NCBI RefSeq assembly: GCF_049568105.1
Contig: NZ_CP145335.1
Location: 2,666,001-2,730,000, forward strand
DNA: 64,000 nucleotides
Source: Salinisphaera sp049568105
GTDB lineage: Bacteria > Pseudomonadota > Gammaproteobacteria > Nevskiales > Salinisphaeraceae
Direction of reading: 5' to 3'
Every line of letters starts with the position of its first letter. Within the stretch, counting starts at the first letter, position 1. This document shows positions 54,412-63,965 of the stretch, piece after piece. Made by a program: the position numbers and the translations under genes. The notes beneath the pieces were generated by a model, which did no database searches, was not told the DNA's origin, and was given only the letters and a program-made list of their open reading frames with translations.

Positions 54412-56772
54412 TTATTCGGCCGGCTCGAAATCGATTTCGGCGTTTGTGTGCGTCTGCCGCGCGGCCATCGTGTCCGCCGCCGCCAGTACCGCCTCGGCAG
54501 TCGCTGGCGCGTCCAACGGGGCTGCACTCCGATAGCCATCGATACTGGCCAGCGCATCCTTGATCGCATGCAGCACCGAGATCGCCAGCATCAGCGGCGG
54601 CTCGCCGACCGCCTTGGATCGATAGAGGGCCTCCTCGACGTTTTCGCCGCGCTCGTAGATCTCGGCCTTGAAGTGCTCCGGCACGTCCGAGGCCACCGGT
54701 ATCTTGTAAGTCGACGGGGCATGGGTCTGTAGCCGCCCTGCTTCGTCCCACCACAGCTGTTCGGTGGTCAGCCAGCCGGCGCCCTGGACGAAACCGCCCT
54801 CGATCTGGCCCATATCGATGGCCGGGTTCAGCGAGCGGCCGACATCGTGGAGTAGATCGACCCGGGTAATGCGATATTCGCCGGTCAGGGTATCGATCAA
54901 CACCTCGCTGGCCGCAGCGCCGTAGGCGAAATAGAAAAACGGCCGCCCTCGGCCGAGTTCGTCGACTTCGATCTTGGGGGTCGCATAGAAGCCGGCCGCC
55001 GAGAGCTGGACCCGGTTCAGATGCGCCAGCTTGACGATCTCGGCGAAGCTGCCCAGCCGACGCTCGCCGGCGAATACCGCATTGTCGCGAAACACGATCC
55101 GGTCCGCGCTCGCCACTTCGAACTGATCGCGGATCATCGGCAGCATGCGATCGAGAATCTTGGTCGCGGCATTGAATGCTGCGGCCCCGTTCAGATCGGA
55201 GCCGGAGGACGCTGCGGTCGGCGACGTATTGGGCACCTTGCCGGTATTGGTTGCAGTGATCCGCACCCGCTCTAGATCGATACCGAACACTTCGGCAACC
55301 ACCTGGGCGACCTTGATATGCAGGCCCTGGCCCATTTCGGTGCCGCCGTGGTTGAGCTGTACGCTGCCGTCCAGATAGACCAGCACCAGCGCACCGGCCT
55401 GGTTCAGAAATTTGCTGGTAAACGAGATCCCGAACTTGACCGGGGTCAGGGCCAGGCCTTTCTTGAGATAGCGACTGTTCGTGTTGTAATCGGCGATCGC
55501 GGCCCGACGGCCAGCATAGTCGGCGCGCCGTTCCAGATCCGGCACTAGATCGTGCAGGATGTTGTCTTCGACCGTCATGCCATAGGGCGTAACGTTGCGC
55601 TCGGTCGTGCCGTAGAGATTGGCCCGGCGCACTTCCAGCGGATCGCGGCCGAGCTGGCGGGCGATCTGTTCGATGATCTCTTCCATGCCGACCATGCCCT
55701 GGGGCCCGCCGAAGCCACGGAAGGCAGTATTGGACACGGTATGGGTACGGCAGCGCCGCGAGGTGATGCTGACCTGGTCGAGATAATAGGCGTTGTCGGC
55801 GTGGTACATGGCCCGGTCGGCCACCGAGTGCGACAGATCTGGGGCATAGCCGCAGTTGGCGGCCTGCATCACCTCGATGCCCAGAATACGGCCGGTCTCG
55901 TCGAAGCCGACGTCGTAGTCGATGAGAAAACCATGCCGTTTGCCGGTCATGGTCATGTCGTCGTCGCGATCCAGGCGGTATTTTACCGGCCGACCGGTCT
56001 GCTGGGCCGCCAGGGCCGCGATCACCGCGAACCAGGCGCCCTGGGTTTCCTTGCCACCGAAGGCACCGCCCATGCGCCGGTTTTCGACCGTGACCGCATG
56101 ATCGGCCAGGCCCAGCACCTCGGCGATCGCGCGCTGGACCTCCGATGGATGCTGGGTCGAGCTATGCACCAGCAGGTCGCCGTCCTCGGCCGGAATCGCC
56201 AGCGCGACCTGGCCTTCCAGATAAAAATGCTCTTGCCCGCCGACGTGGGTCCGGCCGCTTACGCGATGCGGGGCCGCCGCGATCGCAGCCTGCGGCTCGC
56301 CCCGGGTCCAGGTCTTGGAGGGCACCACTTCGGCGCCGGCGTCCAGCGCATCCTCGATGGTCAACAGCGCCGGCAGATCCTCGTATTCGACCTCGGCCAG
56401 CGCCGCAGCCCGACGGGCCGCGGCCACCGTATCGGCGGCGACCGCGAACAACGGCTGACCATAAAACAGCACTTCGCCGTCGGCGAACACCTGGTCGCCC
56501 GGAAATACCGGACCGATATCGTTGGTGGTCGCCGCCAGGTCCGCGGCCGATATGACGGCGGCTACGCCCGGCGCCTGGCGCACAGCGCTTAAATCCAGCC
56601 TTGCGATCCGGGCATGGGCCCGCTCGGCCGGATAGGAATAGACATACAGCGTGCCGCGGGGCTCGGGGATATCGTCGCCGTAGCGGGCCTGGCCGGTGAC
56701 GTGCTTGATCGCGCTGTCATGTGGTTTGGGCTGACCGACGCTCGGGTTGGAACGTTTAGCATCGCCGCTCAT
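54412..56772 (-). CDS. xdhB: Xanthine dehydrogenase molybdopterin-binding subunit
   Basis: A 786-residue large subunit where hypoxanthine and xanthine are hydroxylated to urate. Molybdopterin-contact motifs: QEHFYLEGQVALAIP, RRMGGAFGGKETQ, RGFGGPQGMVGMEEI and GQGLHIKVAQVVAE; the catalytic glutamate is in VGEPPLMLAISVLHAIKDAL. Length and motif order match bacterial XdhB. It overlaps xdhA by 4 bp. Confidence 0.97.
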   Translation of the reverse strand: MSGDAKRSNPSVGQPKPHDSAIKHVTGQARYGDDIPEPRGTLYVYSYPAERAHARIARLDLSAVRQAPGVAAVISAADLAATTNDIGPVFPGDQVFADGEVLFYGQPLFAVAADTVAAARRAAALAEVEYEDLPALLTIEDALDAGAEVVPSKTWTRGEPQAAIAAAPHRVSGRTHVGGQEHFYLEGQVALAIPAEDGDLLVHSSTQHPSEVQRAIAEVLGLADHAVTVENRRMGGAFGGKETQGAWFAVIAALAAQQTGRPVKYRLDRDDDMTMTGKRHGFLIDYDVGFDETGRILGIEVMQAANCGYAPDLSHSVADRAMYHADNAYYLDQVSITSRRCRTHTVSNTAFRGFGGPQGMVGMEEIIEQIARQLGRDPLEVRRANLYGTTERNVTPYGMTVEDNILHDLVPDLERRADYAGRRAAIADYNTNSRYLKKGLALTPVKFGISFTSKFLNQAGALVLVYLDGSVQLNHGGTEMGQGLHIKVAQVVAEVFGIDLERVRITATNTGKVPNTSPTAASSGSDLNGAAAFNAATKILDRMLPMIRDQFEVASADRIVFRDNAVFAGERRLGSFAEIVKLAHLNRVQLSAAGFYATPKIEVDELGRGRPFFYFAYGAAASEVLIDTLTGEYRITRVDLLHDVGRSLNPAIDMGQIEGGFVQGAGWLTTEQLWWDEAGRLQTHAPSTYKIPVASDVPEHFKAEIYERGENVEEALYRSKAVGEPPLMLAISVLHAIKDALASIDGYRSAAPLDAPATAEAVLAAADTMAARQTHTNAEIDFEPAE

Positions 56773-58238
56773 GCCGGAAACTCCTCGGCCAGTACCCGGG
56801 TACGGGCGGCCGGATCGGTGGTCTCGATGAAGAATTTGTGTAGCAGCCGCCCGGTCACGCGACGCCGATAGGCTTCGCCGGCACGCATGTCGGTCAGCGG
56901 CGAGAATTCCTCGACCAGCGCGGCTTCGGCCCGAGCCGCCGTCTGTGCGTTCCAGGGCTGGCCCACCATAACGGCCTCGGTGGCCGGCGCGCGGCTCGGA
57001 ATCGCCGCCAACCCGCCTAGACCGATGCGGGCTTCAACGATTTGGCCTTGCTCGTCCCGGCGCAGCCAGAACGCCGCACAGACCGCCGAGATATCCTGGT
57101 CGAAGCGCTTCGAAATCTTGTAACAACGATAGACTGCGTCGTCGACGAGCTTCGGCACCCGCACCCGGGCGACGATTTCATCGGCAGCACACGCCTGCTG
57201 GCCGTAATCGATATACAGCTCATGCAGCGCGATGGTTCGTGCACCGCCTGGCCCGATCAGATCGACGCATGCGCCGAGCGCAATCAGCGCCGGCATGGAA
57301 TCGCCGATCGGCGAGCCATTGGCGATATTGCCGCCGACCGTCGCCGAATTGCGGATTAAAGGAGAGCCGAAACGCCGCAGCAGCGCGCCCAGATCCGGGT
57401 AGTGCCGTTCCAGGACTGGCAGCGCATCAGTCTGGGCCAGCATGGCGCCGATCGTGATCTCGGCGGCACCCTCTTCGATCCCCTGCAACTCAGCCACGTC
57501 GCCGAGATGAATCACGGTGCCCAGGTCGCGATGCTGCTTGGTGACCCAGAGGCCGACATCGGTGCCGCCGGCCAGCAGAGTGGCTTCGGGATGTTCGCCC
57601 AGCAGCAACTGCAGACCCAACAGATCGACCGGTGCGAAATAACGTCGCCCGGCGCCGACGAGCGCTAGCGTGTCCTCGCGGCGTAGCGCGCGCAGCCGTT
57701 CGGCCGTGTGCTTGGCAGCCGCCCGGGTCGGGTCTTGCCAGTCGGGATCGTCATGCATGGCCAACGCGGCATCGACGATCGGACGATACCCCGTGCAACG
57801 GCACAGATTCCCGGCCAGCGCTTCGTTGATCCGCCCCCGGGATACCGGTTCGCCTCCCAGATAGTAGGACAACAGCGACATCACGAAGCCGGGCGTACAG
57901 AAACCGCACTGCGAGGCGTTGGCGTCGACCATGGCCTGCTGGACCGGATGCAGGCGCCCGTCCGGCGCAGCGACGTGCTCGACCGTCAACAGCTGGCACC
58001 CATCCAGCATCGGCATGAACAAAATACAGGCATTGACGGCGCGATACTGCATTCGTCCCTGCCCATCCAGCCGCCCGAGCACCACCGTGCAGGCGCCGCA
58101 GTCGCCTTCGGCGCAGCCTTCCTTGGTACCGGTCAGGGCCATATCCTCGCGCAGCCACTGGAGTACCGTTTGGGTCGGATCGATAGCGCCGATCTCTCGC
58201 AGCTCGTCGCCGAGCAGAAAACGCAGCGACTGGGTCAT
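56769..58238 (-). CDS. xdhA: Xanthine dehydrogenase small subunit (2Fe-2S and FAD)
   Basis: A 489-residue subunit. Two [2Fe-2S] clusters: GCAEGDCGACTVVLG in the N-terminal ferredoxin domain, and QCGFCTPGFVMSLL with NLCRCTGYRPIVDA in the helical domain. The FAD domain (from about residue 190) contains LLAGGTDVGLWVTKQH and the block NSATVGGNIANGSPIGDS. It hands electrons from the Mo site to NAD. First gene of xdhABC, divergent from gntR2. Confidence 0.97.
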   Translation of the reverse strand: MTQSLRFLLGDELREIGAIDPTQTVLQWLREDMALTGTKEGCAEGDCGACTVVLGRLDGQGRMQYRAVNACILFMPMLDGCQLLTVEHVAAPDGRLHPVQQAMVDANASQCGFCTPGFVMSLLSYYLGGEPVSRGRINEALAGNLCRCTGYRPIVDAALAMHDDPDWQDPTRAAAKHTAERLRALRREDTLALVGAGRRYFAPVDLLGLQLLLGEHPEATLLAGGTDVGLWVTKQHRDLGTVIHLGDVAELQGIEEGAAEITIGAMLAQTDALPVLERHYPDLGALLRRFGSPLIRNSATVGGNIANGSPIGDSMPALIALGACVDLIGPGGARTIALHELYIDYGQQACAADEIVARVRVPKLVDDAVYRCYKISKRFDQDISAVCAAFWLRRDEQGQIVEARIGLGGLAAIPSRAPATEAVMVGQPWNAQTAARAEAALVEEFSPLTDMRAGEAYRRRVTGRLLHKFFIETTDPAARTRVLAEEFPA

Positions 58239-58400
58239 ATCGCCATTCCCCCACCTGTTATCCCACCGCGTTCCTTCGAACCGGCGGCGTACAAATCGGT
58301 ACGCTCGTTCCCGCGCCGCGTTGCAGCCCGGTACCGCGCGCCTGTATAAACCAAATAGCTAGCATATTCGCTGCCCAACTGCTAACAATTTGCGTGCCAC

Positions 58401-58435
58401 ATTGAATACACATAGAACGACGCCTAGAACCATTC
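58401..58435. promoter_or_regulatory. Operator-like pair between xdhA and gntR2
   Basis: ATTGAATAC (58401-58409, 8 of 9 to the motif) and, 17 bp later, GAACCATTC (58427-58435, 5 of 9). The geometry is the same as at the perfect pairs. It lies in the divergent gap, closer to gntR2. Confidence 0.5.
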
Positions 58436-58472
58436 GGAGCGCCGACCCGGCCTATCGGGGATTTCGCTGTCC

Positions 58473-59183
58473 ATGACGCTCATCGCTGCTGCGTTGAGCT
58501 CTGCCGAAGAAACGGCGGCCTCGACCGAAGACCGCATTGCAGCCGCGATCCGTCGGGCCGTCTTGACCCAGCAACTGCCGTCGGCGACCAAACTGCCGGA
58601 ATCCAAGCTGGCCGCTATCTTCGACGTGAATCGCGCCGTCGTGCGCGCTGCCCTGATTCGCCTGAGCAGCGACCGCATCGTCAAACTCAGACGTAACCAG
58701 AGCGCGATCGTGGTCAGCCCGTCGGCCGAGGAAACCGCGCAGCTGTTTTCGGCTCGACGTACGGTCGAGACCCAGGTGGTACGCGAAACGATCGGCCATC
58801 TGCCGAACGCAGCCCGCCACGAGCTCGAGCAGATCATCGCAGCCGAACAGGATGCTCATCTGGCCCAGGCCCATAACCAGCGCATCAACCTGTCCCTACG
58901 TTTTCATGAAGTGATCGCCAGCGCCTGCCCGAACCGCGTGCTCGGCGATATTCTCCAGGATCTGGTGGTCCGGACCTCGGTTGCCGTTGCCCTGTACAAG
59001 GTGCCCGGTATGGCTGCCTGCTACCGCTGCGCCGATCACCATGGTATTGCCGAGGCACTGATCGCCGGCGATACGGCATCGGTCGTCGAACGGACCGAGG
59101 CCCATCTACACTATCTCGAACAGCGCCTGAACCATGCCCGTAGCCCCCAGACCGTCGATCTGGCCACGATCCTCGGCGGCTGA
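58473..59183 (+). CDS. FadR-type GntR regulator 2
   Basis: A 236-residue paralogue of the regulator at 46.6 kb. Winged HTH: EDRIAAAIRRAVLTQQLPSA, TKLPESKLAAIFDVNRAVVR and the wing RRNQSAIVVSP. The FCD domain has LSLRFHEVIASACPNRV and ADHHGIAEALIAGD. ATG 58473 is the first sensible start. It precedes the adenine deaminase gene in the same direction (59 bp gap) and is divergent from xdhABC, so control of xanthine dehydrogenase and purine entry is likely. Confidence 0.9.
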   Translation: MTLIAAALSSAEETAASTEDRIAAAIRRAVLTQQLPSATKLPESKLAAIFDVNRAVVRAALIRLSSDRIVKLRRNQSAIVVSPSAEETAQLFSARRTVETQVVRETIGHLPNAARHELEQIIAAEQDAHLAQAHNQRINLSLRFHEVIASACPNRVLGDILQDLVVRTSVAVALYKVPGMAACYRCADHHGIAEALIAGDTASVVERTEAHLHYLEQRLNHARSPQTVDLATILGG

Positions 59184-59228
59184 ACTCGTACCGGCTTCGC
59201 GAATCGGCGCGAATCCTGCCTAACTATC

Positions 59229-59237
59229 GTATCCAAT
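59229..59237. promoter_or_regulatory. Operator copy in front of the adenine deaminase gene
   Basis: A perfect GTATCCAAT only 5 bp before the first possible start codon and 20 bp before the second. No good partner is seen 17 bp to the left. Confidence 0.6.
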
Positions 59238-59242
59238 CAATA

Positions 59243-60250
59243 ATGACCGAGATCGACATGCAAGACTGGCTAAAAGGTCTGCCCAAGGCCGAACTTCATC
59301 TGCACATCGAAGGCACGCTCGAGCCAGAACAACAGTTCGAATTGGCCCGCCGTAACGGCATCACACTGCCCTACGAGAGTGCAGCTGCACTACGAACCGC
59401 CTATGACTTCGCCGATCTGGCGTCGTTTCTTGCCCTCTACTACCAGGGCATGAACGTACTGCAGCAGGAGCGCGATTTCTACGAGCTGGCCATGGCCTAT
59501 TTCGAGCGCGCTGTGGCCGACAATGTCCTGCATGCCGATATCTCGTTCGATCCACAGGCACATCTGGTGCGCGGGATCGATCTGGCGGTACCGTTCGAAG
59601 CCTTGGGCCAGGCAATGGCCGACGCAGAATCCCAGTGGGGAATCAGCAGCGCCTTGATCATGAGCTTCATGCGCGATCGAGAGGCCGAAGAAGCCATGGA
59701 CGTACTGCGGCGTGCCGAGCCCTGGTATGACCGTATTGCCGCAGTCGGCCTGGATAGCGCCGAGGTCGGCAATCCGCCGGAAAAATTCGCGGCCGTCTTT
59801 GACGCCGCTAAGGAACGCAGGATCCCCCGCGTTGCTCACGCCGGCGAAGAAGGCCCGGCCAGCTATATCCGCGGTGCGCTGGATACCCTGGATGTCTGTC
59901 GTATCGATCACGGCGTTCGCTGCATCGACGATGCCGAATTAGTCGAACGGCTACGACGCGAACAGATACCGCTGACGGTTTGCCCGCTATCGAATGTCTA
60001 TCTCAAAGGCGTGGCCCGGCTAGAAGACCATAGCCTGCCAGCGATGCTCGAAGCCGGCCTCAACGTAAATCTAAACTCCGATGACCCGGCCTACTTCGGC
60101 GGCGGCATGGCCAACAACTTCATCGCCTGCCATGCCGCTTTCGACTGGGACACGACCATCTTCAAGCAGCTCGCCGGCAACGGTATCAACGCCGCCTTTG
60201 CCAGCGATAACCGGCGCGCCCAGATGCACGCCGAGCTCGAGGCCTATTGA
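59243..60250 (+). CDS. Adenine deaminase (adenosine deaminase family)
   Basis: A 335-residue TIM-barrel hydrolase. Zinc ligands and catalytic residues: LPKAELHLHIEGTLEPE, VAHAGEEGPASYI (catalytic Glu region), RIDHGVR and the NSDDPAYFGG aspartates. The pattern, with no extra adenosine-specific insertions, matches the bacterial adenine deaminases of the Add family such as Pseudomonas PA0148, as I remember it. It would give hypoxanthine for XdhAB. The start may instead be the ATG at 59258 (MQDWLKGLPKAE), which fits that family better. Adenosine deaminase is the alternative. Confidence 0.87.
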   Translation: MTEIDMQDWLKGLPKAELHLHIEGTLEPEQQFELARRNGITLPYESAAALRTAYDFADLASFLALYYQGMNVLQQERDFYELAMAYFERAVADNVLHADISFDPQAHLVRGIDLAVPFEALGQAMADAESQWGISSALIMSFMRDREAEEAMDVLRRAEPWYDRIAAVGLDSAEVGNPPEKFAAVFDAAKERRIPRVAHAGEEGPASYIRGALDTLDVCRIDHGVRCIDDAELVERLRREQIPLTVCPLSNVYLKGVARLEDHSLPAMLEAGLNVNLNSDDPAYFGGGMANNFIACHAAFDWDTTIFKQLAGNGINAAFASDNRRAQMHAELEAY

Positions 60251-61101
60251 ACTTCAACGCCCACTAAGACGAGGACGCGGCATCGGCAAAGACGATGCCG
60301 CATGCCGTCCGAGGCTTTCGATCGATTGCATAGAAATTGCCCCAGAGGCTGTCTGTTTCAACACAAGACTCACCGGATAGCAGACCCAAGGCCAGGACCG
60401 AATGCTGTCGGTTAGGCGTTCTTGCCAGCGCGGTGTTGTAAACGCCAAAGCATGCCGTCCTCGGGCGGCGCCGACGCGTCTGAACGCTGGATTGCTCACG
60501 TCGTCAGGCCTGCGACCGGGGCCTTACTTCAGGCAGAAACTGCCTGAAAGCGAATCAGCAGCCGCGATAGTTCGATCGGTATCGTTGAGGCACCCAAAGC
60601 TGCTGGCCGTTCTGGAAAACGTCGACAGAATCTGGCATCGATGCTCACGAGCTAGGCCATCTATAACCCTACTGGCGTGCCAGCCAAGGCGTACAACGCC
60701 GTATCACGCGTGCTTGGACGCGCCCTAAGGCCTGCCGCTGTTTCAGGCGAATCCGCGCCAAGCGCCGTGATGCAGCAACGCAAAGCCATAGTGACCGTAC
60801 TCATAGCCGCCACGCGAGGGCGCTACAACGCGGGATTGGCGCCGTGTCGTCAATTTAGGGCCGTCGTCTTTCGGGCTGGGCCGCCTATCACATCCTGCGA
60901 CGCTCCAAATCTGGGCGCGCCACGACGCAGCAACTCTTGCTTTGCAGGGCACGATGGGCAGCCAGCGCTCGGCGGCAATCTAAACACGCCCGCGCGCTGG
61001 CGATACCGCGTTACCAGTCGCTGACATGGCCCACCATGTCAGCGCTCGCAGCGCCCGGTCATAGCCACGGCTACAGCCGCGTCCGTCGTGACCCCCAAGC
61101 C
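60251..61101. repeat. Gene-free gap with 250-bp repeat (copy D)
   Basis: No supportable gene between convergent adenine deaminase and permease genes. Bases 60747-60996 match 52718-52967 in block order and length; a trace of the MITE right end (GACGCGCCCTAAG) precedes it near 60719-60731. The stretch 60251-60700 shows nothing recognisable. Confidence 0.55.
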
Positions 61102-62460
61102 TTAGGCGAGAAACGCGAAATACAGTACGAAGATCACGAACAGCACATAGAGAATCGGATGCAGTTCGCGCCCGCGACCGGTTGCTACCATGGTCAGCGG
61201 ATAGGCCACCAGACCGATGGCAATGCCGTTGGCGATGCTATAGGTCAGCGGCATGCTCACCATGGTCAAGAACGCGGGAACTGCCATTTCCAGCCGCTGC
61301 CATTGAATCTCGCCCAGCGAGGACACCATTAACACGCCGACGATGATCAGTGCCGGCGCGGTCACGCTCGAGGTCACGACCGCCAGCAGCGGTGAAAAGA
61401 ACAACGCCAGCACGAACAGCCCGGCCGTAACCGCCGAGGCCAGGCCAGTGCGCGCCCCCGAGGCGACGCCGGCGGTGGATTCGATATACGACGTGGTCGG
61501 CGAGGTGCCGATAACCGCCGAAGCCACGACAGACGTGGAATCCGCGAGCAGTGCCTGACTGGCTCGGCGCATGCGGTTGCCTTCCATCAGCCCGGCCTTG
61601 GTCGCCACGGCCATGAGCGTACCGGCGGTATCGAAGAACTCCACGAACAGAAAAGTGAGCACGACGACCAGCAGATTGAGTGTGAATACCTGCCCTGGAT
61701 CCACGAAAATCTGCTTGAGCGCTACGCCAAACACCGGCGCTACGCTGGGGATACTACCAACCACCGACGACGGCACGCCGATCACCCCGAACAGCATGCC
61801 CACGATCGAGGTCAGCACCATGCCGAAGAAAATCGCCCCGGGCACGCGCCGCAACATGAACACGATCGACGCCGCCAACCCGAACACAGTCAACAGCGTT
61901 GCCGGCGCGGTGAGATCGCCCAGGGTCACTAGCGTGGCTTTGTTATCGACCACGATCCCCGAATCCTCAAAGCCGATCAGCGCGATGAACAGCCCGATCC
62001 CGCAGGCCGAAGCCAGCTTGAGATCGGACGGAATCGCATCGAGGATCATTTCACGTAGCCTGAGCACCGTAATGAACACGAAGATGACGCCCGAAAACAA
62101 TACCCCGACCAGCGCGGTCTGCCAGGGCACCCCCATGCCGAGCACGACCGAGTAAGCAAAAAAAGCGTTCAGCCCCATGCTTGGGGCAATACCAACCGGA
62201 TAACGGGCGATGAACGCCATCAGCAGGCAGCCGACGATCGAAGCCAGCGCCGTGGCCGTGAACAAGGCGCCCTTGTCCATGCCCGCAGCCGCCAGGATGT
62301 TCGGATTGACGAACATGATGTAGGCCATGGCCAGAAAAGTGGTCACCCCGCCAAGAATTTCGCGGCGATAATTCGTGCCCTCTTCGGCAAAGTGAAAAAA
62401 ACGCGCCACCGGATCGCGCTGCTCGGCGTTATCGGCCGCATTGGTCGTCGAATCACTCAT
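61102..62460 (-). CDS. NCS2 adenine/guanine/hypoxanthine permease (AzgA type)
   Basis: A 452-residue inner-membrane symporter of the AzgA/PbuG/PurP branch. NYRREILGGVTTFLAMAYIM, YPVGIAPSMGLNAFFAYSVV, VEFFDTAGTLMAVATKAGL and IGTSPTTSYIESTAGVASG are the family blocks. About 13 helices. It should import the substrates of adenine deaminase and xanthine dehydrogenase. A GGGAG Shine-Dalgarno precedes the ATG. The porin gene upstream (91 bp) is collinear, so the two may be one unit under the operator at 63957. Confidence 0.93.
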   Translation of the reverse strand: MSDSTTNAADNAEQRDPVARFFHFAEEGTNYRREILGGVTTFLAMAYIMFVNPNILAAAGMDKGALFTATALASIVGCLLMAFIARYPVGIAPSMGLNAFFAYSVVLGMGVPWQTALVGVLFSGVIFVFITVLRLREMILDAIPSDLKLASACGIGLFIALIGFEDSGIVVDNKATLVTLGDLTAPATLLTVFGLAASIVFMLRRVPGAIFFGMVLTSIVGMLFGVIGVPSSVVGSIPSVAPVFGVALKQIFVDPGQVFTLNLLVVVLTFLFVEFFDTAGTLMAVATKAGLMEGNRMRRASQALLADSTSVVASAVIGTSPTTSYIESTAGVASGARTGLASAVTAGLFVLALFFSPLLAVVTSSVTAPALIIVGVLMVSSLGEIQWQRLEMAVPAFLTMVSMPLTYSIANGIAIGLVAYPLTMVATGRGRELHPILYVLFVIFVLYFAFLA

Positions 62461-62550
62461 GCTGTCGTGCTCCCTGCGGCGAACCCGGCGTGCTGTCGTC
62501 CTCGCCGCGGCTCGCGAAAAACCCCGAGCGCTTCAGCGCCCCCGATCAAG

Positions 62551-63882
62551 CTATGAACCGGCGCCGATCGCCTGCCCGCTGAAATAGAAAGCTGCCGACA
62601 GCATGAAGCTATGGTGCCAGTCGCCGTCGGACGGCCCGACGCCGCTCATCGCGGCATCCTTACTCGACAACACCTCGGCCCAGATATAGACCGGGTCCGC
62701 TTCCATGGCCAGGCCGGCGATATTGAATTGGCCGTCGCCAGTGGTTGCCGTATCGCCTTCACCGGGCACGGTACTGGTATAGCGCCCACGGCCGCCGACA
62801 TCCAGGTAGCCGTAATCGTCATACAGCTTCCAGGCCGTGACTGGCCCCCAATCGACCTCGAAATTACGAGCTGCGCTGGCACGGTAGATCTGTGCCGAGG
62901 CCGGCACCTGATAAAGACCGCCGTAATTCTCGAACGTGACTGCATCGGTAGGCAACGCCGCACCGTCCTGTGTCTGTCCAGCCGGAATATCGTAGCGATA
63001 GTCGACATATTGGCCCTGGAAATTCCAGGCGCCGATATCGGCATTGACCGCCGCGGTTGCCGCCCAGCGGCTGCCATTGTCGCCACCGCCGCCACCGACC
63101 TCGATTTGACCGCCCTGGCCGGCCAGCGACACCGTGGTTTGGCTGCTGCCCCCCTGGTCGAAGGTGTAGGCCAGACGTGCGTTGCCGCCATTAATCTGGG
63201 AATAGCCACCCGCCGGCGTCGCCCCATAGGTCGCCTGCTGACTCAGGTTATTGTTTTTGAAGGCGTCGACGTCGATGCGCCATGGCCCCGACTGATAGGT
63301 ATAACCCAGGCCTGCCCCTTGGTTATCGGTAAAGCCGATCTCATAGGCCAGATTGCCGTAGAACGACTCGTAGCCATACGGCAGATTGCCGAACGGTACC
63401 TGAAAGAAGCCGCCGGTCAGCGAATGCGGGCTGTCGCTACCGAACTGGTAGCTGACCTCGCCGGTCTGGAGAAATCCTTCATCGCCGCCGAGAAACCAGT
63501 AGCTGGTGTCGTAGCTGATATTGCCGTGCTGACCGCTCGCTCCCAGGATGACATCCTGCAGATATAGATCGCCGCCGGTGCGCCGATTGGGTATGTCCGA
63601 GTCCTCGATCTGATAGCCGGTTTCTACACCGCCGTTGAAGGTCAAGACATTCGGCACCGACTGCTGTTGTTCGGGCGGTGTGGGCGTGGGGGCCGGCTCG
63701 GTCGCCTGTGGCGCGGTATCCTGCCGAGTCTGCAACTCGTGAAGCTGGTTCTGCAGGGCATCGATCTGCTGCTGGAGTTGATTGATACGATCCGGGCTCG
63801 CCTCGGTTGCTGCATGTCCCGCCACCGGGGATAAGATGCCAAGCGCGACGCTTGCCAGAATCGTTGTTCGTGAAATCGGCAT
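62551..63882 (-). CDS. Outer membrane porin with N-terminal coiled coil
   Basis: A 443-residue protein. A signal peptide (TTILASVALGILSPVAGHAA) is followed by a coiled coil (INQLQQQIDALQNQLHELQT), a Thr/Pro spacer and a barrel of about 16 strands, for example LTFNGGVETGYQIEDSDIPN and GAWNFQGQYVDYRYD. Coiled coil plus barrel resembles carbohydrate- or phosphate-selective porins (OprP/OprB/DUF3138-like). It does not end in Phe, unlike most porins, although AFYFSG occurs 8-13 residues before the end. An AGGGAG Shine-Dalgarno precedes the ATG. The operator upstream and the purine permease downstream suggest purine passage. Confidence 0.78.
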   Translation of the reverse strand: MPISRTTILASVALGILSPVAGHAATEASPDRINQLQQQIDALQNQLHELQTRQDTAPQATEPAPTPTPPEQQQSVPNVLTFNGGVETGYQIEDSDIPNRRTGGDLYLQDVILGASGQHGNISYDTSYWFLGGDEGFLQTGEVSYQFGSDSPHSLTGGFFQVPFGNLPYGYESFYGNLAYEIGFTDNQGAGLGYTYQSGPWRIDVDAFKNNNLSQQATYGATPAGGYSQINGGNARLAYTFDQGGSSQTTVSLAGQGGQIEVGGGGGDNGSRWAATAAVNADIGAWNFQGQYVDYRYDIPAGQTQDGAALPTDAVTFENYGGLYQVPASAQIYRASAARNFEVDWGPVTAWKLYDDYGYLDVGGRGRYTSTVPGEGDTATTGDGQFNIAGLAMEADPVYIWAEVLSSKDAAMSGVGPSDGDWHHSFMLSAAFYFSGQAIGAGS

Positions 63883-63930
63883 TCAACTCCCTAAGCCAAC
63901 ATGTTTGACATGTATATGACGCGAGCGCCT

Positions 63931-63965
63931 TGCGGATTCGATGCAGCGACCGCGTTGTATCCAAT
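63931..63965. promoter_or_regulatory. Operator upstream of the coiled-coil porin gene
   Basis: A perfect GTATCCAAT at 63957-63965, with a weak partner TGCGGATTC (5 of 9) 17 bp to the left. It lies about 75 bp upstream of the porin start on the minus strand. Confidence 0.6.
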
